From assembly GCF_028401415.2 (NCBI RefSeq), contig NZ_CP171821.2:3038001-3102000 (forward strand): a stretch of 64,000 nt of DNA. Direction: 5' to 3'. How positions within the stretch are numbered: position 1 is the stretch's first letter; each line of letters opens with the position of its first letter. This document shows positions 57,252 to 64,000 of this stretch, piece by piece. A program made the translations under genes and the position numbers. Source of the stretch: Glaciecola sp028401415. GTDB lineage: Bacteria > Pseudomonadota > Gammaproteobacteria > Enterobacterales > Alteromonadaceae. A model generated the notes under the pieces. That model did no database searches and was not told where the DNA came from. It was given only the letters and a program-made list of their open reading frames with translations.

Positions 57252-58166
57252 ATGAATAAGCATTCGAGCAAAATGACTCCCACCAAATCATCACTATTTG
57301 CTTTGAGTTGGCAAAACCGTCGAGCATATTGGCAGCTCATGCGCGCCGACAAGCCAATCGGAATCTATTTATTATTATGGCCTACAGTGTGGGGGCTTTT
57401 GTTGGCAGCAAAAGGTTTACCGAGTTGGCATATAAGCGCGGTGTTTGTGGCAGGTGTAATTATCATGCGAAGTGCAGGCTGCGTAATCAATGACTATGCC
57501 GACCGGCATGTAGATGGCGCTGTGGAGCGAACCAAAGACCGCCCACTGGCATCCGGCCAAGTCAGTGCGCAAGAGGCAATACATCTATTTATAGCCTTAG
57601 TGTTATTCGCTTTTGTATTGGTGTTAACACTGAATTGGCAAACCATCGCGCTATCAGTGGGCGCGCTCTTACTGGCCAGTATTTACCCTTTTATGAAGCG
57701 CTACACACATCTTCCCCAAGTCGTTTTAGGTGCTGCCTTTGCATGGTCAATCCCGATGGCGGCAATGGCGATAAATGAAACAATTGAGCCATGGGTTTGG
57801 TGGGTCTATGCCGCTAATGTGTGTTGGACGGTGGCTTACGATACCCAGTACGCCATGGTGGATAGGGACGACGACCTCAAAATTGGTATCAAGTCCACTG
57901 CTATTTTATTCGCCCATCGCGAATTGAAGATGATTTGTTTGCTTCAAGGCATATCGATTGTTTGCTTGGCCATCGCATTTGACCAATTGCAGTTAAACAT
58001 GCTGAGCTATTTGGGTTTATGTGTTGCAGCGGTGTTGTTTACGCTTCAGTACGCAAAAACACGCAAACGAACGAAAGCAAGGTGCTTTCAAGCGTTTTTA
58101 AACAACCATTGGGTCGGATTGGTCATTGCGGTATCAATTGTAGCTTCGCTGTTTATCAAAATATAA
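57252..58166 (+). CDS. ubiA: 4-hydroxybenzoate octaprenyltransferase
   Basis: Membrane prenyltransferase attaching the polyprenyl tail to 4-hydroxybenzoate. A 304-residue protein with about nine membrane segments. The two Asp-rich prenyl-diphosphate motifs are NDYADRHVDGAVERTKDRPL and YDTQYAMVDRDDDLKIG. ATG start 12 bases after ubiC. Repeat copy 3 begins two bases after its stop. Confidence 0.96.
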   Translation: MNKHSSKMTPTKSSLFALSWQNRRAYWQLMRADKPIGIYLLLWPTVWGLLLAAKGLPSWHISAVFVAGVIIMRSAGCVINDYADRHVDGAVERTKDRPLASGQVSAQEAIHLFIALVLFAFVLVLTLNWQTIALSVGALLLASIYPFMKRYTHLPQVVLGAAFAWSIPMAAMAINETIEPWVWWVYAANVCWTVAYDTQYAMVDRDDDLKIGIKSTAILFAHRELKMICLLQGISIVCLAIAFDQLQLNMLSYLGLCVAAVLFTLQYAKTRKRTKARCFQAFLNNHWVGLVIAVSIVASLFIKI

Positions 58167-58168
58167 GT

Positions 58169-58365
58169 AACCTGAATCCTGTTTAAGAAACGGCGCTCAG
58201 TACCGCTAGAATTGCGAATTACTGCGTTGCAAAAGCCAGCAATAGAATAACTATTACATGACTTTTGCGCCTTGTACTTCACAATTCTAGCAGCACTGAG
58301 TGTAAAAATTAATTTAAGTATGTAAAAACAAGCGCTTGCACCATTCCTTAAACAGGATTCAGGTT
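58169..58365 (+). repeat. MITE-like palindromic element, copy 3 (variant ends)
   Basis: 197 bases, the same length as copy 1. The terminal inverted repeats have a different sequence, AACCTGAATCCTGTTTAAG and its complement. The core (GCGAATTACTGCGTTGCAAAAG...CTTTTGCGCCTTG) is nearly the same as in copies 1 and 2, with different inner arms (GCTAGAATTG/CAATTCTAGC). Possible imperfect four-base flank duplication AAGT/GAGT. It lies in the gap between convergent ubiA and ubiK. Confidence 0.9.
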
Positions 58366-58430
58366 GAGTATCCAAGCGCCTCTATATCAATACCAAATGC
58401 TTGAACCCCAGCGTCTATGGGATCAAGCAA

Positions 58431-58694
58431 TTATTGTTGAGGGCTCTCACTTTCATCATTATTCTCTAATTCTGCCAAACGCTTTTCTAGGGCCTCGAGT
58501 TTTTCGCGCGTTCTAATGAGCACTTGACTCTGGATATCAAATTCCTCCCGGCTCACAAAATCAAGTTTATTGAGTTGAGCTTGAAGCACCTGTTTGATTC
58601 GACCCTCTGCTTCATCCGCCATGTTTTTCACACCAGGCGGTATAGCCGCAGAGATATTTTTTGCGATTTCTTCAAGTTTTTTAGGATCGATCAT
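58431..58694 (-). CDS. ubiK: Ubiquinone biosynthesis accessory factor UbiK
   Basis: An 87-residue BMFP-domain protein that supports aerobic ubiquinone synthesis with UbiJ. The N-terminal half is amphipathic (IDPKKLEEIAKNISAAIPPG). The C-terminal half is a coiled coil expected to trimerise (VSREEFDIQSQVLIRTREKLEALEKRLAELE). It sits near ubiC-ubiA, convergent with ubiA across repeat copy 3. Confidence 0.93.
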   Translation of the reverse strand: MIDPKKLEEIAKNISAAIPPGVKNMADEAEGRIKQVLQAQLNKLDFVSREEFDIQSQVLIRTREKLEALEKRLAELENNDESESPQQ

Positions 58695-58874
58695 AGTGAC
58701 TCCGATAGTGTTGCCCTACGTGAAATGTCGCGCAGACTTTCAGCATATTGTATTCGTTTATGCCTCATTGTAGTCCGAACTACACACAAATGCAGTCTCA
58801 AACTTGTAAACATTTGTTATACTCCGCGTCCGTTAAAGCCAAGATAGTTAAACAAGCAGAGCCAGTCTTAACCC

Positions 58875-60890
58875 ATGCGTTTAAATCCAGCTCAACAGTC
58901 TGCCGTCGAATATGTTAGTGGTCCGTGCTTAGTGTTGGCCGGTGCAGGCAGTGGTAAGACAAGAGTGATCACCAACAAGATTGCCTACCTTGTTCAAACC
59001 TGTGGATACAAACCATCTCAAATCGCTGCCGTCACCTTTACCAATAAGGCAGCGCGTGAAATGAAAGAACGTGTCGCCCAAACTTTAGGTAAAAAGGAGT
59101 CTCGAGGGCTCAAGGTCTCTACCTTTCATACCTTAGGTCTTAATATCATAAAAAAACACCTCAGTGTCTTAGGCTACAAGGCCGGCTTCTCCTTATTCGA
59201 CGATAAAGACCAGTTTTCACTGCTTAACGATTTAAGCGAGGCTGACTTTGACGGTGACAAGGATGCAATTAACAGCCTAATTCGACGCATCTCCGCGTGG
59301 AAAAACGAACTTGTACTACCTGAGCAGGCGGTGGCTTCTGCGCAAGATGAAGTGGCTAAGCTAGACGCGCTTTATTATCAAGAATATACGCGGCACTTAA
59401 AAGCATACAACGCGCTGGATTTTGATGATTTGATTTTGTTACCTACTTTGTTACTGCGTGACAATGACAAAGCGCGTGAGCAGTGGCGCTCTGCCATCCA
59501 ATATCTTCTGGTAGATGAATATCAAGATACCAATACAAGCCAGTATCAATTAATCAAACTCATTGTGGGTGAGCGAGCGCGTTTTACGGTAGTGGGTGAT
59601 GATGATCAGTCGATATACTCTTGGCGTGGTGCACAACCTAAAAATCTGCTCTTGTTGAACGATGACTTTCCTGAGCTAAAATTAGTAAAGCTAGAGCAAA
59701 ACTATCGTTCTTCTGGGCGAATATTGCATGCTGCTAACATATTGATTCAAAACAACCCACATGTATTTGAAAAGCGATTGTTTAGCGACTTGCATTATGG
59801 TGAAACTTTAAAGGTACTGGTAGCAAAAACCGAAGAGCATGAAGCTGAGAAAGTCATTGCTGAAATGCTGGCGCATCGCTTTATGCACGATACTCAATAT
59901 CAACAGTATGCCATTTTGTATCGTGGTAACCATCAATCGCGCGTGTTTGAAAAGCTCCTGATGAAAAACCGCATCCCTTATAAGATTAGCGGTGGTACCT
60001 CGTTTTTTGGGCGCACCGAAATAAAAGACATGATGGCTTATTTAAGAGTGCTCACCAATCACGATGATGACACGGCCTTACTGCGAATCATCAATACACC
60101 TCATCGCGGTATCGGGCGCGCGAGCATTGCAAAAGTAGGTGAGTTTGCAAATATGCATGGATGCTCTTTGTTTGAAGCCATGTGCCATCAAAGCCTGTCC
60201 ACCGTGCTTGCAGATAAGAGCTATCAAAGCGTCCAAGCATTTGTGCGATTAGTCGTGCAAACCGAAGATAATATAAAGCGCGCCGAGCCGGTTGTTGTAC
60301 TGCGTGACTTTGTAAAAATTTTGGGCATCGAGGAATGGTTGTTTTCACAAAGTGCTAGCCCTAAAGCAGCAGAAATGGCGATGGCTAATGTATCGACTTT
60401 ATTTAGTTGGGTGAACGACATGCTAAAGGGCGATGCGCTTGAGGCCCCCATGAGCTTAAGTGAAATCGTTCAGCGCTTATGTTTACGCGACATGATGGAG
60501 CGCTCAGAGGACGATAATGATGCAGACCAAGTCCAGTTGATGACCCTGCATGCATCAAAGGGCTTAGAGTTTCCCTATGTATTTCTTGTAGGTATGGAAG
60601 AAGGTCTATTGCCACATCAAAGTAGTATTGATGAGGAGAACATTGATGAAGAGCGCAGGCTTGCCTACGTTGGCCTAACGCGAGCTCAAGAACGCCTGTT
60701 CTTTAGTATCGCTAGAGAACGTCGCCAAATGGGTGAAATCATCGAGCCTGAGCCTAGCCGCTTTTTATATGAGCTGCCGCATGATGATGTCGAGTGGGAG
60801 TGGCAGAAAAAACAAGATAATCCAGAGCAGCGTAAACAAAAAGCCGAAAAGGGTATTGCGAACCTAAAAAATCTGTTTTCAGAGGACTAA
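58875..60890 (+). CDS. rep: ATP-dependent DNA helicase Rep
   Basis: A 671-residue superfamily 1A 3'-5' helicase that helps replication forks pass protein roadblocks. All motifs are present: AGAGSGKTRV (Walker A), VDEYQDTN (II), VVGDDDQSIYSWRGA (III), LEQNYRSSGRIL (IV), TLHASKGLEFPYVFLVGMEEGLLPH (V) and VGLTRAQERL (VI). The N-terminus MRLNPAQQSAVEYVSGPCLV distinguishes Rep from UvrD. The repeat remnant at 60893 begins two bases after its stop. Confidence 0.96.
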   Translation: MRLNPAQQSAVEYVSGPCLVLAGAGSGKTRVITNKIAYLVQTCGYKPSQIAAVTFTNKAAREMKERVAQTLGKKESRGLKVSTFHTLGLNIIKKHLSVLGYKAGFSLFDDKDQFSLLNDLSEADFDGDKDAINSLIRRISAWKNELVLPEQAVASAQDEVAKLDALYYQEYTRHLKAYNALDFDDLILLPTLLLRDNDKAREQWRSAIQYLLVDEYQDTNTSQYQLIKLIVGERARFTVVGDDDQSIYSWRGAQPKNLLLLNDDFPELKLVKLEQNYRSSGRILHAANILIQNNPHVFEKRLFSDLHYGETLKVLVAKTEEHEAEKVIAEMLAHRFMHDTQYQQYAILYRGNHQSRVFEKLLMKNRIPYKISGGTSFFGRTEIKDMMAYLRVLTNHDDDTALLRIINTPHRGIGRASIAKVGEFANMHGCSLFEAMCHQSLSTVLADKSYQSVQAFVRLVVQTEDNIKRAEPVVVLRDFVKILGIEEWLFSQSASPKAAEMAMANVSTLFSWVNDMLKGDALEAPMSLSEIVQRLCLRDMMERSEDDNDADQVQLMTLHASKGLEFPYVFLVGMEEGLLPHQSSIDEENIDEERRLAYVGLTRAQERLFFSIARERRQMGEIIEPEPSRFLYELPHDDVEWEWQKKQDNPEQRKQKAEKGIANLKNLFSED

Positions 60891-60892
60891 AT

Positions 60893-60920
60893 AACCTGAA
60901 TCCTTTTTAAGGAACGGTGC
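60893..60920 (+). repeat. Solo end of the palindromic repeat family after rep
   Basis: The stretch begins AACCTGAATCC and continues TTTTTAAGGAACGGTGC. It matches the left end of copy 3 over about 28 bases with a few changes. No core or right end follows; the next gene ends at 60939. Two bases from the rep stop codon. Confidence 0.7.
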
Positions 60921-60938
60921 ATGCAGTTATTTTTTTCC

Positions 60939-63521
60939 TTAAACCCGCTTTGCAGGCGCTACATGTTCGCCCTGCACATAATGACATCCCAATTGCGTAA
61001 GTTCGAGTTTGCATGCTTCATCAACAACGCCATCTCCAATCACCTTAATATCTGCATTGTCTGCAATCATGACAATAGACTGCACTAAGCGGTGATATTT
61101 ATCCGACATACTCACGGTATTGACTAAGTTTGCATTGAGCTTAATGTAGTCAAAGTCATATTTAAACAAATGCGAAAGTGAGGCGGTTTCGCTACCAAAG
61201 TTGTCCAATACCAAAGAGATACCTAGGGCTTGAAGTCTATCGAGCACATTCGGTAAGTACTTGCTGAATTTACTTAACGATTGTTCTGACAGCTCAATCA
61301 TTAACAAGTGGCTATCAATTTCTGTGCATTCGATTAATTGAACAAGGTTTTGAAGCGATTTTTTGTGCAGCAGATGCTCTATTGACAGGGTCATTCCAAT
61401 TTTCGTATGTTTATGATCTGGATCGAGCTTCCACTTATGAAGCTGTCGGAATGTTGCATCGAGTAGGAGCTGATTGACGCCATATGTCAAACCACATTGG
61501 TCGGCTAAATCCCAAAAGTGAGCGTCTTGCATATATCGCCCATCTTTACGTTGCCAGCGCATAGTCGCCTCAAAATATAGGACATCATTGTTTTGAATAT
61601 CCAATACCGGCTGAATGAAGCATTCAAAGGACTTTTGGTAAAAGGCCTTCCTAAATTCCGCTTCTAGCGCAACTTCCTCTACTAATTGATTGCGCATGTT
61701 AATTTCAAAAACCACGTAACGATTGCGGCCAAGATTTTTTGCTTGGTACATAGCGGCATCGGCGTCACGAAGAGCTTCATCTGCACTGGTATAGGTGTCT
61801 GTAATTTCCGTTATGCCAACGCTTGCGCCCGAGTACACTTCTTTTCCGTCTATACTGAAGGATTGACTTATGCTGTCCACAATTCGCTGAGCCACGGCCT
61901 CAACGTCTCTAAAGTTTGTATAGCTATCAATCAAAATGACAAACTCATCGCCACCTAAACGAGCAAGAAGATCATGGCTTCGTTTGCATTTATCAATACG
62001 CTTGGCCACTTCAATCAAAAATTCGTCACCTGCGTGATGACCAAGGGTATCGTTAATATTCTTAAATCGGTCTAAGTCGATAAACAGTACGGCAAAATTA
62101 TGCTGTGGATGACGTCCTTTGCTTGAAATCGCAAGTTCAAGGCGATTGTTGAACATCACACGATTCGGCAGACCCGTAAGTGCATCGTGATGCGCATCAT
62201 GAATGAGTTTAAGCTCAATCTCTTTGCGTTGCTCAATTTGCTGCTTCAGCGTTTGGTTGCTTAAATCAAGTTCAGCGGTTCGCTCTTTTACTTTTTTTGC
62301 CAGCTGACGATTATAGTTTTTAAGTTCTTCAGCCGAGCGTCTGCGCTCAATAGCGACGGATATGTGCTGGGAAACAAAGCGTAAAATATCGAGATCGTCG
62401 CTGTCGTAGTCATCGCTGTTACCATAGGTCTGTACTGCGATTACGCCTTCCACTTTGTTATTGAGCAAAAGTGGTGCACCCATCCAGGAGTTTCCATCTC
62501 GTAACATTTTACGAGCGACTGACTCCTCAAGTAATTCAGCTTTGAGTAAGGAGTTAATGGTTTCTGCGTTGATTAAACATGCATCGCCCTTGCCATACAC
62601 GTATTCTGTCAAGCCCTTACCTAAAGAACGGGTTTGCGAAGTGTCGTCAGACTTGCCCACGAAATAGGGAAAGCTAACACGCTGGTGTTCATCGTCAATA
62701 ATCGCGATGTAACAGTTGGGCGCGTTGATCAGTCTTTGTAATATGCGATGGATGCTAGAGTAAAACTTGATGATGTCCAGTTCGGCGTTTGCCGATAGCT
62801 CAGATATTTCGAATAAGGTTTTTTGCAAACTCTCCATTCGCTTACGTTCGCGAATTTCGTCTTCTAAACCCTGATTGGCCTCGCTCAATTGTTGTGTGCG
62901 CTGGGCAATTAGCTGTTCGGTGAGTTCTCGGTGTTTAACTCTGTCAACGGTCGTTACGATATGCTGCGAGATGAACAGCAATACCTCATAATCATCTTCG
63001 GAATAGCGCACGTTGTCATGATAACTTTGCACGACCATTGCGCCTATCACATTACCATCACGTTTGAGGGGGACGCCAATTAAGTCAACGGGCGGTGTTC
63101 CTAATATTTCAAAACCGTGTTTTTCCGCAAGCGTGTCGACATTTTCCTGGGTCATTACCAAGGTGTCACCACTTCGTAAAATATAGGCGGTTATGCCGGT
63201 TTTGATCTTTTCATACGATATTGACCGAACACGTTCTTCGTCTCGTTCGTCAACGAAATAAGAAAATTGAATACGTTCATCCTGTTTTTCATGAAACGCG
63301 ACGTAAAAGTTGTCTGCGGTCATAAAGTCGCGAACGACATTATGAATTTCAAGGTACAGGTTATCCAAATCGATAGCGGAGCTGGAAAGCTCGCTTATTT
63401 TATACAGGGCTTGTTGGATTTTTTCTGCGCGTTTGTAGCGCTCAGTGAGGCTTTGAAGCTCCGGTACAATCGCTCGGAGCTCCATTTCATCTAATTCACC
63501 AACTACTTCGAGTCTTTGCAT
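60939..63521 (-). CDS. GAF-GAF-GGDEF-EAL cyclic-di-GMP signalling protein
   Basis: An 860-residue cytoplasmic protein with no membrane segment. GAF1 lies at ~45-190 and GAF2 at ~235-395, each preceded by a coiled coil containing a repeated RAEKIQQALYKISELSS-like or RKRMESLQKTLFEISELSA-like segment. GGDEF lies at ~440-600 and EAL at ~615-855. The cyclase motif RLGGDEF and the inhibitory I-site RSHD five residues before it are intact. The EAL domain is degenerate: EAL reads EAT and the DDFGTG-type loop reads DNFGSE. A probable diguanylate cyclase with a non-catalytic, sensing EAL domain; the GAF ligand is unknown. Confidence 0.92.
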   Translation of the reverse strand: MQRLEVVGELDEMELRAIVPELQSLTERYKRAEKIQQALYKISELSSSAIDLDNLYLEIHNVVRDFMTADNFYVAFHEKQDERIQFSYFVDERDEERVRSISYEKIKTGITAYILRSGDTLVMTQENVDTLAEKHGFEILGTPPVDLIGVPLKRDGNVIGAMVVQSYHDNVRYSEDDYEVLLFISQHIVTTVDRVKHRELTEQLIAQRTQQLSEANQGLEDEIRERKRMESLQKTLFEISELSANAELDIIKFYSSIHRILQRLINAPNCYIAIIDDEHQRVSFPYFVGKSDDTSQTRSLGKGLTEYVYGKGDACLINAETINSLLKAELLEESVARKMLRDGNSWMGAPLLLNNKVEGVIAVQTYGNSDDYDSDDLDILRFVSQHISVAIERRRSAEELKNYNRQLAKKVKERTAELDLSNQTLKQQIEQRKEIELKLIHDAHHDALTGLPNRVMFNNRLELAISSKGRHPQHNFAVLFIDLDRFKNINDTLGHHAGDEFLIEVAKRIDKCKRSHDLLARLGGDEFVILIDSYTNFRDVEAVAQRIVDSISQSFSIDGKEVYSGASVGITEITDTYTSADEALRDADAAMYQAKNLGRNRYVVFEINMRNQLVEEVALEAEFRKAFYQKSFECFIQPVLDIQNNDVLYFEATMRWQRKDGRYMQDAHFWDLADQCGLTYGVNQLLLDATFRQLHKWKLDPDHKHTKIGMTLSIEHLLHKKSLQNLVQLIECTEIDSHLLMIELSEQSLSKFSKYLPNVLDRLQALGISLVLDNFGSETASLSHLFKYDFDYIKLNANLVNTVSMSDKYHRLVQSIVMIADNADIKVIGDGVVDEACKLELTQLGCHYVQGEHVAPAKRV

Positions 63522-63571
63522 TGACTGGTGTAACCCTTCAGTTTAGCTCGAAAGTATCGATGAACTCCTTT

Positions 63572-63973
63572 CTAGATACCTTCAATCATATATTCGATAG
63601 CGGACTTAATGTCGTCGTCATTACAATCGCCACATGCCCCCATGGCAGGCATTGCATTGATGCCGTTCACCGCGTTTTTCCACACTTGGTCGAAACCTTT
63701 TTCGTCAAGCCGCGGTTGCCAGTCTGCTGCAATTTGTGTCTTAGGTGCGCCCAGCACGCCTACTGCGTGACAAGCTGTGCATGCAGCTTTATATATTTCC
63801 TCGCCAGAGCGAGGACCAGCGGCAGCCGCTGAAGCTGACGCAGCGCCAGCAATATTCACCTTACCAACTGGCTTTATGCGCTCGGCAATGTCTTCGTTGC
63901 TCATGGTTTGAGCGACAGCGACCGACAAACTCACACTCGTCACTGCCAATGCCAATAGTGATTTTAATTTCAC
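63572..63973 (-). CDS. Cytochrome c5-type monohaem cytochrome c
   Basis: A 133-residue periplasmic class I cytochrome c. A signal peptide (~1-22, ending AVAQ) and a low-complexity Ala/Ser linker (AGAASASAAAAGPRSG) precede the haem motif CTACHAVGV. MPAMGACGDC follows, with the Met ligand and the extra Cys pair typical of cytochrome c5. The GTG start at 63971-63973 follows AGGAG. It probably shuttles electrons to a terminal oxidase. Confidence 0.9.
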   Translation of the reverse strand: MKLKSLLALAVTSVSLSVAVAQTMSNEDIAERIKPVGKVNIAGAASASAAAAGPRSGEEIYKAACTACHAVGVLGAPKTQIAADWQPRLDEKGFDQVWKNAVNGINAMPAMGACGDCNDDDIKSAIEYMIEGI

Positions 63974-64000
63974 ACAATTCTCCTGCGAAGGTTTAAAACA

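Overview
This window looks like chromosomal DNA of a marine gammaproteobacterium of the order Alteromonadales, most likely family Alteromonadaceae (Alteromonas/Glaciecola relatives). The evidence is the 16S rRNA sequence, the gene orders (glyS-glyQ-yihI near engB and polA; def-fmt-rsmB-trkA; LysM-dprA-smg-yrdD-tsaC-hemF; rpmB-rpmG-mutM) and the close similarity of most proteins to housekeeping proteins of that group. I see no prophage, CRISPR array, plasmid function or intact transposase. tRNA genes appear to be absent.

Layout. 1-7.5 kb: glycyl-tRNA synthetase (glyS cut by the window edge, glyQ), a DUF2489 protein, yihI, a candidate small RNA locus, cytochrome c4, engB and polA. 8-13.8 kb: trkH, convergent with a trkA-rsmB-fmt-def operon. 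14-21.2 kb: LysM protein, dprA, smg, a topoisomerase-type zinc-finger protein, tsaC, hemF, an ompW gene behind a perfect FNR box, aroE and a gamma-carbonic-anhydrase-like gene. 21.3-27 kb: a complete rrn operon with two promoters and boxA sites but no spacer tRNA. Its 23S gene carries a roughly 200-nt structured insertion in helix 25, and its 5S gene carries a 14-nt insertion. 27-29.4 kb: EF-hand protein, TSUP permease, periplasmic binding protein. 29.5-34.9 kb: SOS-controlled imuA-imuB-dnaE2 mutagenesis cassette with a 20-bp LexA box. 35-41.9 kb: DUF885 peptidase-like protein, DUF1820, TetR, MtfA-type peptidase, small membrane protein, M28 peptidase, slmA. 41.9-46 kb: coaBC, radC, rpmB-rpmG, a small anchored protein, mutM. 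46-52.2 kb: cell-surface sugar genes (GT25, GT4, Wzi-like, KdkA, GT9) around coaD. 52.4-64 kb: kbl-tdh, glpE-glpG, FliL-like, ubiC-ubiA, ubiK, rep, a GAF-GAF-GGDEF-EAL protein and a cytochrome c5.

The most interesting material lies outside the protein genes. First, a family of about 197-bp palindromic, terminal-inverted-repeat elements (MITE-like) is present in three full copies, two of them nearly identical, plus three single-ended remnants. Five of the six loci sit at, or within about six bases of, the stop codon of a plus-strand gene, and each of those five is the junction of a convergent gene pair. Second, both the 23S and 5S rRNAs are expanded. Third, a well-formed minus-strand promoter and an intrinsic terminator with a UUCG loop bracket about 160 nt between cytochrome c4 and yihI, which suggests an unannotated small RNA. 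A 24-codon basic ORF lies across the same stretch.

All calls come from reading the sequence and recalled family knowledge. No database searches were run.
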